From: Saccharothrix sp. ALI-22-I
Lineage (GTDB): Bacteria; Actinomycetota; Actinomycetes; Mycobacteriales; Pseudonocardiaceae
Direction: 5' to 3'
NCBI RefSeq assembly: GCF_001984175.1
Contig: NZ_MTQP01000041.1
Location: 32,115-96,114 of the forward strand
DNA length: 64,000 nucleotides
Numbering within the stretch: position 1 is the first letter of the stretch; each line of letters starts with the position of its first letter. Positions 25,973-35,399 of the stretch are shown piece after piece. The translations under genes were made by a program, and so were the position numbers. The notes under the pieces are model-generated. The model ran no database searches, was not told the origin of the DNA, and worked only from the letters and a program-made list of their open reading frames with translations.

Positions 25973-26296
25973 TCAGGGTTGGGTTGCTGCAACCTCCACG
26001 CGCCCTGCGGGGCTCAGCGGCTTGGAGGTGGTATCGGCGCGGGTCGAGGGGTTGGCGGCGTGGCTGTAGGGGACGGCCTCGATCAGCGTGACTCGGATGG
26101 TGGCGCCGTTGGGGACCTGGTAGGTGCGTTGCTCGCCATGGCGGGCTCCGGTCAGGGTCGTGCGGTGGTCGTCCTGGTCAACGCGTTCGCCGGTGCCAGA
26201 CGCGGGGGCCGGCGTGAGCAGTGCGGTCAGTTCGGTGCGGAGCCGGTGATGGGCTCGTGGTGTCAGCCAGACGCGGTCGGTGCTGGTGTCGGTCAT
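25973..26296 (-). CDS. Small hypothetical protein, weakly GreA-like
   Basis: The 107-residue protein starts TDTSTDRVWLTPRAHHRLRT, which resembles the opening of actinobacterial GreA/B-like elongation factors (RVWLTPxAxxRLxxEL). It then has a beta-rich second half with a TYQVPNGATIRVTLIEAVPY stretch. The coiled coil of GreA is missing. Lying just before a DksA-like gene, a role on RNA polymerase is possible but is only inference. Confidence 0.5.
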   Translation of the reverse strand: MTDTSTDRVWLTPRAHHRLRTELTALLTPAPASGTGERVDQDDHRTTLTGARHGEQRTYQVPNGATIRVTLIEAVPYSHAANPSTRADTTSKPLSPAGRVEVAATQP

Positions 26297-26351
26297 GTGG
26301 TGTCCCGTGGTGTGCTCGCTCGGACCTGGTTTCGGGAGGTGTGGTGGGGCG

Positions 26352-26392
26352 CCGTCAGGGCGGCCGGGGGAGGGGGAGGGCCGCCCTGACGG
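26352..26392. terminator. Strong hairpin terminator
   Basis: A perfect 14-bp stem, CCGTCAGGGCGGCC, with a 13-base purine loop lies between the D-amino-acid dehydrogenase fragment and the small GreA-like gene, both on the minus strand. It probably ends transcription from the PucR side. Confidence 0.7.
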
Positions 26393-26492
26393 CGGTTGGG
26401 TCCGTGGGGTCGGGTTCTGGGGGGGCGCCGGCTCCACGGATCGGGGGAGGGTGGATCAGCGGTGATGGCGGGTACTGGTGGGCGCGGGGTTC

Positions 26493-26800
26493 TCAGCGCA
26501 CGGCGTCGAACTCGCGCAGTGCGGCGGGCTGTTTGCCGGTGGTGATCTGTTCGGCCAGCAGCCAGCCGGTGACCGGGCCGTGGGCCAGACCCCACATGCC
26601 GTGCCCGGCCGCGACGTAGATCCCCGGCGCGCGTACCGCCCCGACGAGTGGCCGCCCGTCCGGTGTGACCGGGCGTGGCCCGACCCTGACGTCGGTGTGC
26701 TCGTCCCAACGCACTCCGCGCAGCAGCGGACGCGCGGAGGCGAGGATCGCGTCGAGCCGGGCGCTGACGGCGGGGCCCGCCGTCGATGCGCTCACCACCA
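26493..26800 (-). pseudogene. D-amino-acid dehydrogenase/oxidase C-terminal fragment (DadA-like)
   Basis: About 95 residues match the C-terminal end of DAO-family flavoproteins: RGVRWDEHTDVRVGPRPVTP, DGRPLVGAVRAPGIYVAAGH, GMWGLAHGPVTGWLLAEQIT. This includes the flavin-contacting G-R-P and GHGMWG segments. The FAD-binding N-terminus is absent and the upstream codons do not fit the family. It lies directly after the PucR gene, on the same strand. Confidence 0.75.
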
Positions 26801-26926
26801 GCCATGACCACCTCCACACCAAGGCGAGTGTCGCCGTCCAAGGCCAGGATGGGGGCGGGCGGAGCACCTCCGCTTGTCCGTTTTCCACAATCAAACGGGC
26901 GATGTTGTCCGGGTTCTACAGTGGTG

Positions 26927-28489
26927 TCATCGGTCGTTCTCGGCGGCGGCCAAGTCGATGATCATGGCGAGGCGTTTGCGGGCGTCGTCCAGGTCGAGCG
27001 GGGTGAGCTCGGCGATCCGGCGGAGTCGGTTGCGGATGGTGTTGGGGTGCACGCCGAGCCGGGCGGCGGCGTCGGCGAGGTCGCCCTGGGCCTCCAGCCA
27101 CGCGCGCAGCGTCGCCACGTAGTCGGTGGCGTGCTCGGTGTCGTGTCTGCGCAGCTCGGCCACCGGCCCGCGGGCCGGAGTCCGCCCTGTCCGCGCCGCT
27201 GCCCGCAGACGCTGCAGCAGGATGTCGTTCCAGGACTCGTCGTAGGCCGGTGGCACGGTGTTCGATGCAACGGTGTCCGGTGGGCGTGCCTCGCGCAGCG
27301 CCAGGCATTCGTCGGCCTCCTGCCGGGACGCGGGCAGATCAGCGGCGAAGGAGGTCCCGCCGATCCCGGCCGACACGGTCACGTGCGGGGGCAGCGCGGC
27401 ACGCAGCGAGGCCACCCACTCCCGTGCCGCGCTCGCCTGCTCTCCCGGCAGGATCGTGTAGAGGGTGTTGCCCGCCAGGGTGCTGCGGCCCGGGCGTGAC
27501 CAGCCGAACCCGGTGGTGGCCCACTCGAAGGCCAGCAGCAGCGCGGCGTGCAGCTCGGACGCGACGTGCGCGTGGACCGCGATGACCCGCAGGGCCTCTC
27601 GCGGCAGTCCGAGCTGGCTGACCACCGTCGCGGCGTCGGCGGTCCCCTCCAGCAATCGGATCACCAGGTCGGACTCCACCTGGCGTTCCAGATCCGCGCT
27701 GGCCCGCGACCGCAGCAGGTGGAGTGCGACCGTGCGGGCGCCGTCGGTCAACGCGGCACGGCGCACACCGGTCAGCGGAACTCCGCAGGCGACCCACACC
27801 GACCCCAACAGCTCGCGGCCCGCGCGCGCCGCCACCACCATCCGTCCGGTCAGTCCGTGTGCCGGTTCCGGTTCGACGAACAACGGCTCGTCGGAGGACT
27901 CCAGATGCGCGAACACCCCACGCGCGTCGAACAGCGCGCGCAGCCGGTCCGGTGCCTGCCTCCCCAGGATCGTCTCCGATCGGGCAGGGTCGGCCCCTTG
28001 CTGCAGCCTCGAATAGGCCATCACCCGCGACAGCCGGTCCTCGACGGTCACCGCACCGCCGACCGCGCCCGCCAGGCTGTCGGCCAAGGCGAACAGGTCG
28101 GTCGGGCCGCGACCCGACGCGGTCTCCCGACCCTCCAGCACCAGCCCGTAGACCACCCCCGCGAGCTGACTCCACGACACCGCAGGATCGACCACCATCA
28201 CCGCCACACCCGCGCTCTCGCCGACCGAGACCGCCTCCCGCTCCTCCGCGGCGCCGCCCCGGACCAGCACCACGACCGCCCGCGCGGACACCGCCCAGCC
28301 CACGGCCTCGGTCACCGACACGGCGCCCACCGCCAGGAACACGTCACCGCCGACCACCCGGGCATCCGTGGCGTCGTGCAGGACCACGCTGCGCACCTCC
28401 GCCGACCGCGACACCGGACAGCAGCACAGCCGCACCCCGTACCCGCCCACCACGTTCACCAGGCGGTCCAACCGCACCACGACCATCAC
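26927..28489 (-). CDS. PucR-family transcriptional regulator
   Basis: The 520-residue protein has the PucR layout. An N-terminal purine-catabolism-like domain covers about residues 1-120. A central GGDEF-like region with ISAGIGGTS-type pattern (VSAGIGGTSF) follows, and a C-terminal helix-turn-helix near 455-500 reads LEAQGDLADAAARLGVHPNT, IRNRLRRIAEL. PucR proteins commonly activate adjacent amine, purine or proline catabolism genes. Its partner here was probably the DadA-like gene that survives only as a fragment. Start is uncertain within a cluster GTG-ATG-GTC-GTG at 28489-28478, because the GAGAGG site fits the downstream GTG better. Confidence 0.85.
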   Translation of the reverse strand: MMVVVRLDRLVNVVGGYGVRLCCCPVSRSAEVRSVVLHDATDARVVGGDVFLAVGAVSVTEAVGWAVSARAVVVLVRGGAAEEREAVSVGESAGVAVMVVDPAVSWSQLAGVVYGLVLEGRETASGRGPTDLFALADSLAGAVGGAVTVEDRLSRVMAYSRLQQGADPARSETILGRQAPDRLRALFDARGVFAHLESSDEPLFVEPEPAHGLTGRMVVAARAGRELLGSVWVACGVPLTGVRRAALTDGARTVALHLLRSRASADLERQVESDLVIRLLEGTADAATVVSQLGLPREALRVIAVHAHVASELHAALLLAFEWATTGFGWSRPGRSTLAGNTLYTILPGEQASAAREWVASLRAALPPHVTVSAGIGGTSFAADLPASRQEADECLALREARPPDTVASNTVPPAYDESWNDILLQRLRAAARTGRTPARGPVAELRRHDTEHATDYVATLRAWLEAQGDLADAAARLGVHPNTIRNRLRRIAELTPLDLDDARKRLAMIIDLAAAENDR

Positions 28490-29180
28490 CTCTCACCCGA
28501 CAACCCACCGTAACCACCCCGGCGGGAGCCGTGCCTGGCCCGTGGCCAACTGACACGTCCGCGGACGCCTGATCACCACGGCTTGTCGATCGCCGGTGGA
28601 GGGCTCGGCGGGTGTACTGGGCCGGAATCGGTCATGCCGGGAAGTCTGCCTGGCCGGTGGGTCTTTCCGGCTGCGCTCGGGCCTTCAACGGCGACAGTCA
28701 CGCCAACGGCCCTGCCAGGGAGCCACGTGGCGAGGTGGCCGGTGCCACCGAGAAGGTCATCCCACAGAGGTGGTTAAGCTCTACGGACAACCTGACCAGT
28801 TACCGCGCAACCAGCACGGCATAACCGCACGAACCTGCTGAGTCGCGTCTGCGACGATGCGCAATGTCGGTGAGACAAATCGGGTGCAAAATGATGAGGA
28901 CTTTTGTCGAACCGCTGGTCGACGGGTCACCAGACGATGTTTCGGCGAGACCTGCATCGGTGGTGGCCGCGTGATTGACCAGGGTTGTGAGTTCTCGTGT
29001 TCGGCTGCGCTTTCTCACTGATTCTGTGAAACGTTTGTGGTCACAAAAGCGCCTATCTTGCGCTTGCGCAAGGGCGCCGGCGGTGCCGCGGGGCGAGGGT
29101 CGCTGCGGCCCAGGAGTTGCTGACCATGTCGATTCCGGTCGTTCGCTGAGTCTGAGCACCGAACACCGCCGCGGCGGGTG
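28490..29180. other. About 690 bases without a recognisable gene
   Basis: No open frame here has both a ribosome site and a protein-like pattern. An AT-richer patch at 28960-29065 (with TTTGTGGTCACAAA, a short dyad) differs in composition from its surroundings and may be an insertion-sequence end or a promoter, but I cannot name it. Confidence 0.5.
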
Positions 29181-30335
29181 TCAGCGCAGCTTGCCGAAGA
29201 ACTCCCGGACGTCGTCGACGAGCAGGTCGGGGGCCTCCATGGCGGCGAAGTGGCCGCCGCGGCCGAATTCGGACCAGTGCACGACGGTGTGTTCGAGTTC
29301 GACAGTGCGCCGGATCGACACGTCCATGGGGAACACCGCGACCCCGGTCGGCACGGTGGAGCGCTCGCTCGCGCCCCAGGCTCCGGCGTGCGCGGTCTCG
29401 TAGTAGCTGTTGGCCGAGGACCCGGCGGTGCCGGTCAGCCAGTACAGCATCACGTTGGTGAGCAGCAGATCCCGGTCCACCGCGTCCTCGGGCAGTTCGG
29501 CGGACGGGTCGGTCCACTCCTTGAACTTCTCCACGATCCAGGCCAACTGCCCGACCGGGGAGTCGTGCAACCCGTGCGCCAGGGTCTGCGGCCGGCTGAT
29601 CTGGATCATCGCGTAGCCGGACTGCTCGGTGTTCAGGTACTCCAGGTGCGCCAGCCGCGCCCGTTCGGCCTCGGTCAGCTGCCCCACCTCGTCCGGGTCG
29701 ACGTCGGTGAACGCGGCGAGCCCGTTCGCGTGCACGCCGACGACCTTGTCGGGGTTGAGCCGGCCGAGCCCGGGGGAGACGACCGCGCCGGTGTCGCCGC
29801 CCTGCGCGCCGTAGCGGTCGTAGCCGAGCCGGTTCATCAGTTCGGCGAACGCCCTGGTCACCCGGTCGGTGTCCCAGCCGGTCTCGCGGGTCGGCCCGGA
29901 GAACCCGCTGCCGGGGATCGACGGGATCACCAGGTGGAAGGCGTCGGCAGGATCGCCGCCGTGTGCCCGGGGGTCGGTGAGCGGGCCGATGACGTTCAGG
30001 AATTCCACGATCGAGCCGGGCCAGCCGTGGGTCAGGATCAGCGGCAGCGCGTCCGGCTCGGGCGAGCGCACGTGCAGGAAGTGGATGTTCTGCCCGTCGA
30101 TCTCGGTGGTGAACTGCGGGTAGGAGTTCAGCTCGCGCTCGTGGACGCGCCAGTCGTAGCCGTCGCGCCAGTACTCGGCCAGCCCCTTGAGGTAGCTCAC
30201 CGGCACCCCGCGGCTCCAGCCGACATCGGGCAGGTCCGCGGCCCACCGGGTCCTGGCGAGCCGGTCCCGCAGGTCGTCCAGGTCGGCTTGGGGGATGTCG
30301 ATGGTGAAGGGCCGGATCTCGCTGTTGTTCTGCAC
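29181..30335 (-). CDS. Epoxide hydrolase (alpha/beta, EHN type)
   Basis: The 384-residue protein begins with an EHN domain ([32 protein letters not shown]). It has the oxyanion motif HGWPGS at 103-108, the nucleophile Asp181 in [11 protein letters not shown], and the catalytic His in [11 protein letters not shown] near the C-terminus. These are the features of microsomal-type epoxide hydrolases, which open epoxides to diols. The divergent WYL regulator 63 bases away and the intervening palindrome suggest induction by an epoxide or related xenobiotic. Confidence 0.9.
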   Translation of the reverse strand: MQNNSEIRPFTIDIPQADLDDLRDRLARTRWAADLPDVGWSRGVPVSYLKGLAEYWRDGYDWRVHERELNSYPQFTTEIDGQNIHFLHVRSPEPDALPLILTHGWPGSIVEFLNVIGPLTDPRAHGGDPADAFHLVIPSIPGSGFSGPTRETGWDTDRVTRAFAELMNRLGYDRYGAQGGDTGAVVSPGLGRLNPDKVVGVHANGLAAFTDVDPDEVGQLTEAERARLAHLEYLNTEQSGYAMIQISRPQTLAHGLHDSPVGQLAWIVEKFKEWTDPSAELPEDAVDRDLLLTNVMLYWLTGTAGSSANSYYETAHAGAWGASERSTVPTGVAVFPMDVSIRRTVELEHTVVHWSEFGRGGHFAAMEAPDLLVDDVREFFGKLR

Positions 30336-30344
30336 ACCGACAAC

Positions 30345-30378
30345 CCTAGGAGCCGGTTAGGTCAAGTTCGGTCCTAGG
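30345..30378. promoter_or_regulatory. Palindrome between epoxide hydrolase and WYL regulator
   Basis: The arms CCTAGGA-g-CCG and CGG-t-CCTAGG face each other across about 14 bases in the 63-bp divergent gap. This is a good candidate operator for the YafY-type regulator at 30399, covering both promoters. Confidence 0.6.
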
Positions 30379-30398
30379 ACGGTGGCAGACTTCGAACC

Positions 30399-31349
30399 AT
30401 GTGGGAAACCTCCGCACGCCTGCTGCGACTGCTCTCGCTCCTGCAGACCCGACGTGACTGGTCCGGCGCCGAACTGGCCGAACGACTGGAGATCACTGCG
30501 CGCACCGTGCGCCGCGACATCGACCGGCTGCGCGGCCTCGGCTACCCCGTGGAGGCCACCGCGGGCACCGCCGGCTACCGGCTGGGCGCCGGTGCGGATC
30601 TGCCGCCGCTGCTGCTCGACGACGACGAAGCCGTCGCGGTCGCGATGGGCCTGCGCACGGCCGCCGGCGGTTCGATCACCGGCGTCGAGGAGACTTCGGT
30701 GCGGGCCCTGGCCAAGCTTGAACAGGTACTGCCGTCCCGGCTGCGCCACCGGATCAACGCCCTGCGGTCGGTGACGGTGCCGATGGCCAACACCGGCCCC
30801 ACCGTCGACCCGGGCACGCTCACCGCCATCGCCGCCGCCTGCCGCGACTCGCTGCGCCTGCGCTTCGACTACCGAACCCACGACGGAACCACCAGCATCC
30901 GCACGACCGAGCCCCACCGACTGGTGCACACGGGCCGGCGCTGGTATCTCGTCGGCTGGGACGTCGACCGCCGGGACTGGCGCACCTACCGCGTGGACCG
31001 CCTCGACCCGCGCACGCCCACCGGCCCCCGCTTCACCCCGCGCACCCCACCGGATCCCGATATCAGCGGCTACACCTCGCGGGCGATCTCCACGTCGGCC
31101 TACCGCTACCAGGCCCGGTTCACCCTGCACGTCAGCGCCGAGACCGCGGCGGAGCGGATCACCCCCACCACCGGAGCGCTGGAGCCGATCGACGAGCACA
31201 GCTGCACCCTGCGGGCCGGGTCGAACTCGCTGGACGAGTTGGCCATCTACGTGACGACCAAAGGGTTCGACTTCCGGGTGCACGAACCCCCGGAGCTTGT
31301 CGAGCATGTCAGGACGCTGGCAGCCCGACTCGCCGCCGCGACGGATTAG
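30399..31349 (+). CDS. YafY-type HTH/WYL regulator
   Basis: The 316-residue protein has an HTH_11 domain (RLLRLLSLLQTRRDWSGAEL, AERLEITARTVRRDIDRLR) and a WYL domain from about residue 140 with HTGRRWYLVGWDVDRRDWRT. A WCX-like C-terminus follows. WYL regulators sense small ligands or nucleic acids and usually repress the divergent gene. Here that is the epoxide hydrolase. Its stop lies about 20 bases from the decayed molybdenum hydroxylase gene on the other strand. Confidence 0.88.
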   Translation: MWETSARLLRLLSLLQTRRDWSGAELAERLEITARTVRRDIDRLRGLGYPVEATAGTAGYRLGAGADLPPLLLDDDEAVAVAMGLRTAAGGSITGVEETSVRALAKLEQVLPSRLRHRINALRSVTVPMANTGPTVDPGTLTAIAAACRDSLRLRFDYRTHDGTTSIRTTEPHRLVHTGRRWYLVGWDVDRRDWRTYRVDRLDPRTPTGPRFTPRTPPDPDISGYTSRAISTSAYRYQARFTLHVSAETAAERITPTTGALEPIDEHSCTLRAGSNSLDELAIYVTTKGFDFRVHEPPELVEHVRTLAARLAAATD

Positions 31350-31367
31350 TACCGCGGTCGGCTCGGG

Positions 31368-32699
31368 GCAGCAGTGGGGTAGCAGGGCGGCGCCGATGCC
31401 GCCGACCATGCCGCCGATGGCCTGGCTGTCGGCGAGTTTGGGGTTGACGATCTTGCCGGCGTCGTAGACGCCGAGCATGCGGCGGAGGCGGACGATGCCG
31501 AGGCGAGCGTCGACGGCGATCTCGGCGAACACGGCGCCGCAGGCGGACATGGAGAACCGGTCGTGCACCGCGCCGGTGTAGGTGCCGATCGCTTCGAGGT
31601 GGGGGCGTTGGTTGCGGGTCAGCAGCTGTTGGTAGGTCTCGCCGCGGTGGGGTCGTTCTTCAGGTGCATCCGTCAGGCCGAGGGCGTCGGCGGCGACCTG
31701 GGGCATGGAGGTGTAGGTGCCGGGGCCCATGTCGCTGGTCGCGGATTGCACCAGGGCGGTGCCGTCGGCGTTGAGCCGGACATGTGCTTGGGCGGGAAAC
31801 CCGCCGGTGTCGTAGACGGCGGCGGCCATGCCGGTGCCGATCAGCCAGTCGCCGTCCCGGGTGACGCCCGGTTTGGGGTTGCGCCGGTGCCAGCCGAACT
31901 CCCGGGCACCCACCTGGTAGCACTCGCGCAGCCGGCGGGTGGAGAACGGCAACCCGGTCGACGGGTCCTTGCCGGGTTCGTTGCGCAGGCGTAGCTCGAT
32001 CGGGTCGACGCCCAGTTCGTGGGCGAGCTCGTCCATCGCGCACTCGATGACCTGGGTGCCGGTGGCGAAGCCGGGACCACGCATCCAGATCGGGGTGTTC
32101 ACATCCAGCGGCACCGTCGAATACGCCTGCCGCACGTGAGGCATGCTGTAGAGCATCTGCCCCGGCACCAGCACGGCCTCGGTGAACGTCTCGTAGCTGG
32201 AGGTCTCCGCCCGGACGTCGTGGACCATCGCGGTCAGCTGGCCGCGCCGGTCGCCGGCCACCTTCAACGCGTAGGTGTAGGCGGGCCGGAAACCGGTGCC
32301 GAAGTACATTTGCCGCCGGGACAGCACGAGCTTCACCGGCAGACCGGTCACCCTGGCGGCGAGCGCCGCGATCGTGGTGTGCGGCCACGCGCGCAGCCCG
32401 CTGCCGAACCCACCACCCACGAACGGCGAGATGACCCGCACCGACTGCTGCGGAATGCCGAACACCGCGGCGAGTTCGGTCTGGGTGCCACCGACCACCC
32501 ACTGGGTCTTGTCCCACACCGTGAGGTTGTCACCATCCCAGCGGGCGACGGTGCTGTCCACCACGACCGCGTACCGGACGTTGTCGACGCCCTCCTCGGC
32601 GCCGTGGTCCGCGGCGTAGGGGGCGCGCCCGGTCACCTTGAGCCGTCCGTCCACACGGGACTGCGGGGTGCCGACGGCGGTCTGGGGTTGCAGGGTCAT
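31368..32699 (-). pseudogene. Xanthine-dehydrogenase-type molybdopterin subunit, internally deleted
   Basis: The frame carries recognisable pieces of a YagR/PaoC-like large subunit in order: GRLKVTGRAPYAADH, SPFVGGGFGSGLRAWPHTTI, PHVRQAYSTVPLDVNTPIWM, LVQSATSDMGPGTYTSMPQV, then a jump to FSMSACGAVFAEIAVDARLG and GGMVGGIGAALL, where it stops resembling the family. Large blocks are missing after the N-terminus and before FSMSACG, and the C-terminus with the catalytic glutamate is gone. The frame stays open but the enzyme cannot be complete. Confidence 0.75.
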
Positions 32700-33480
32700 C
32701 GGATACCTCCCACCACACGCAGCTGACGTTCCACGGTCCGTTTCAGCAGCTCAACCTTGAACTCGTTGTGTGTCAACGGCTGTGCGCCGTCCGCCGCCCG
32801 CGCGGCGGCCTCGGCCCACAACCGGTCCGACGGGCGCTTGCCGATCAGGTGCTGTTCCACTGTGGACAGCTTCCAGGGCACCGTGCCGACACCGCCGGCG
32901 GCGATCTTCGCCGCGCGGATCACCCCACCCTGGACGTGTAGGGCGACCGCGGCGGAGGTGAGGGCGAACTCGTAGCTCTGCCGGTCCCGCACCTTCAGAT
33001 ACCCCGACTTCAGCGGCCGAGGATGCGCCGGGATCTCCACCGCAGTGATCAGCTCGCCGGGCCGCAACGCCTGTTCCCGCTCCGGCGTGGTCCCCGGCTG
33101 GAGCAGGAAGTCGGCGAACGCCACCGCGACATCGGAGGGATGGGTGGCCACGCAGTGCTCTGAGCCGCCGAGGATCGAGTGGGTCCGGTTGACCCCGCCC
33201 CGCGCGGCACAACCCGAACCGGGTTGACGTTTGTTGCAGGCGGCGGACACGTCCCGGAAGTACGTGCAGCGGGTGCGCTGCATGATGTTGCCGCCGATGG
33301 TCGCCATGTTGCGCAACTGCGCCGACGCGCTCAACTCCAACGTCTCCGAGACCACCGGGTAGGCGTCACGCACCCTGCGGTCGGCGGCGGCCTCCGACAT
33401 CCGCACCAGCGCGCCGATCCGCACCCCACCCCGCGGCGTGGCCGTGATCTCCCGCATCGGGAGGGCGCTGATGTCGACCA
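32696..33480 (-). pseudogene. FAD-binding subunit of a molybdenum hydroxylase, N-terminally truncated
   Basis: The segment has SASAQLRNMATIGGNIMQRT, the FAD-binding signature, and CTYFRDVSAACNKRQPGSGC, a PaoB-like iron-sulfur insert, then GYLKVRDRQSYEFALTSAAV. The first domain (usual start to VRIGALV) is cut off near 33480 where unrelated DNA begins, and a block before the CO-dehydrogenase flavoprotein C-terminus seems deleted. It overlaps the large-subunit start by four bases (ATGA), the original operon arrangement. No 2Fe-2S subunit gene remains. Confidence 0.72.
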
Positions 33481-33489
33481 CCGCGCCGG

Positions 33490-33835
33490 GACGTTCGACG
33501 GCACCACCGCGGCACCGGTCCGCGACTGGTCCGGGCGGGTGCTGGTCGAGCTGGAACGCGCCGACCTCGGCAAGCTCACCGCCACCGGCTGGACACCGCC
33601 GGAACGGTTCCGCGTCAAGGCGGCCGACGGGGTGACGGACGTCTACGGGGTGCTGTACCGGCCGCGGGGGTTCGACCCCGCCCGGCGCTACCCGGTGGTG
33701 GACAACGTCTACCCCGGCCCGCAGGTCACCAGGGTCGCCCCGTGCTTCGACCCCGGCGGGATGGGCCTCGACGCGGAACCCCTCGCCGCACTGGGCTTCG
33801 TCGTGGTGGCACTGGACGCGGTATCCGCGGGCGCT
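33490..33835 (+). pseudogene. Dipeptidyl-peptidase IV-type (S9) serine peptidase fragment
   Basis: The plus strand reads VLVELERADLGKLTATGWTP, PERFRVKAADGVTDVYGVLY, DPARRYPVVDNVYPGPQVTR, APCFDPGGMGLDAEPLAALG. This is the junction of the propeller and the hydrolase domain of DPP-IV peptidases. Both the N-terminal propeller and the catalytic Ser-Asp-His half are absent. It is cut on the right by the transposase shard at 33838. Confidence 0.72.
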
Positions 33836-33837
33836 TG

Positions 33838-34065
33838 AGCACGCGACGGACCGTTGACGCGGCCACCCAGTGGCCGAGCTTGAGCAGTTCGCCCTGGATC
33901 CGGCGGTAGCCCCAGCGGTGTTCTCCCGGGACATCCATTCGATCAACGCCACGGTGGTGTCGTCGACCGGTGGACGCCCGGTCCGGTTCGGGTAGATCGA
34001 CTTCCTCGCGATCACGCGGGCGCCATCGCAGCACCCGGCAGGCAAGCTCAAGAAGCTGTCCCTGC
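33838..34065 (-). mobile_element. Transposase fragment 4, N-terminal/middle part
   Basis: In two frames the minus strand gives KSIYPNRTGRPPVDDTTVAL then HRWGYRRIQGELLKLGHWVA and STVRRVLKRPRIP. This is the DNA-binding half of the same integrase-core transposase family as fragments 1, 2 and 5. One frameshift lies near 33925. The catalytic core is missing. Confidence 0.78.
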
Positions 34066-34111
34066 GCGACGACCTGAACGGCGGGGCTACTGCTCCGTCT
34101 GCGCGGTCAGG

Positions 34112-34312
34112 GTGAACGGCAGCTCGTCGCAGTCCGACATCGCTTACCGGTGCGACACCGAGGGCGGCTCGTCGGGCTCGCCGGTGCTGTCCCGGCGCAC
34201 GCACAAGGTGATCGGGCTGCACCACCACGGTGGCTGTCCGAATCAGGGCGTCCGGATCGACCTCGTCGCGGTGCGGATCGGCTCGCTGCTGTCGTCCGGT
34301 CCGGCGGTGCGG
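34112..34312 (+). pseudogene. Trypsin-like serine protease C-terminal fragment
   Basis: The frame reads YRCDTEGGSSGSPVLSRRTH then KVIGLHHHGGCPNQGVRIDL. EGGSSGSP holds the catalytic serine of S1 proteases, followed by the usual HHxGGC disulfide region. The histidine and aspartate parts of the triad are missing. Confidence 0.65.
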
Positions 34313-34377
34313 GCCGCTCTTCGGCGCGCCCGCACTGTCGGAGTTTGTCCAGTTAGCGGCCCGGGTACGCCGATCCG

Positions 34378-35355
34378 GTGAACAACGCGCTCGACATCTC
34401 CGACCTGTTCCCCGGACTGCGCGTGGAAGACCTCGTGGTGGACTACGACGACGGGGACGACCCCGTGCTGAGGTACGCGGACGGCACGCCGATCGACACC
34501 TGGCGGGAGAACTACCCGTACTCGACGCGGCTGACGCGCGAGGAATACGAGCTGTCCAAGCGGCTGCTGCAGATCGAGCTGCTGAAGCTGCAGTACTGGA
34601 TCAAGGACACCGGCGGGCGGATGGTCGTCGTGTTCGAGGGACGTGACGCGGCGGGCAAGGGCGGCACGATCAAGAGGTTCACCGAGCACCTCAACCCGCG
34701 TGGGGCGCGGGTGGTGGCGTTGAGCAAGCCGACCGACCGGGAGCAGGGCGAGTGGTACTTCCAGCGGTACGTCGACCATCTGCCGACCGCTGGTGAGATC
34801 GTCATGTTCGACCGGTCCTGGTACAACCGCGCCGGTGTCGAGCGCGTCATGGGCTACTGCACCGATGAGCAGTACGAGCGCTTTATGCGGCAGGCCCCGA
34901 CGTTCGAGAAAATGCTGGTGGACGACGGGATCACGCTGGTCAAGCTGTGGTTCTCGGTGTCGCGCGCGGAGCAGCGGACGCGGTTCTTGATCCGGCAGGT
35001 CGACCCGGTGCGGCAGTGGAAGCTGAGCCCGAACGACGTCGAGTCGCTGGACCGGTGGGACGCCTACACCGAGGCGAAGGTGGCGATGTTCCGCGCGACC
35101 GACACGGAGGCCGCGCCGTGGACCGTGGTGAAGAGCAACGACAAGAAGCGGGCCAGGCTCGAGGCCATGCGCAGCGTGCTGGCGCGCATGGACTATGACG
35201 ACAAGGACCTTGAGGTGGTCGGCGAACCGGACCCGCGGGTCGTCGGCCCGGCTGCCACGCTCCTGGAGGAGGGGGAGGACGAGGCGTCGCTCAGCCCGAC
35301 CCCCATCGCGCCCGTCCACGACCTCGACCCCGGCCCCGGCGCCCACCCTGAGTAG
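34378..35355 (+). CDS. ppk2: Polyphosphate kinase 2
   Basis: The 325-residue protein has the PPK2 hallmarks: an N-terminal segment ending YELSKRLLQIELLKLQYWIK, Walker A GRDAAGKGG at 88-96, Walker B FDRSWYNRAG with Asp145, and the lid-region arginines in WDAYTEAKVAMFRATDT. PPK2 uses polyphosphate to phosphorylate nucleoside mono- or diphosphates, linking energy storage to stress. The length and the GRDAAGKGG form fit class I (diphosphate kinase) members. The GTG start at 34378 has no strong ribosome site. The acidic C-terminal tail after about residue 285 is extra. Confidence 0.93.
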   Translation: MNNALDISDLFPGLRVEDLVVDYDDGDDPVLRYADGTPIDTWRENYPYSTRLTREEYELSKRLLQIELLKLQYWIKDTGGRMVVVFEGRDAAGKGGTIKRFTEHLNPRGARVVALSKPTDREQGEWYFQRYVDHLPTAGEIVMFDRSWYNRAGVERVMGYCTDEQYERFMRQAPTFEKMLVDDGITLVKLWFSVSRAEQRTRFLIRQVDPVRQWKLSPNDVESLDRWDAYTEAKVAMFRATDTEAAPWTVVKSNDKKRARLEAMRSVLARMDYDDKDLEVVGEPDPRVVGPAATLLEEGEDEASLSPTPIAPVHDLDPGPGAHPE

Positions 35356-35399
35356 GAGAGCGCCTCCCGAGGTCTTCAGCCCTCGGCCCCTGGCGCCGC

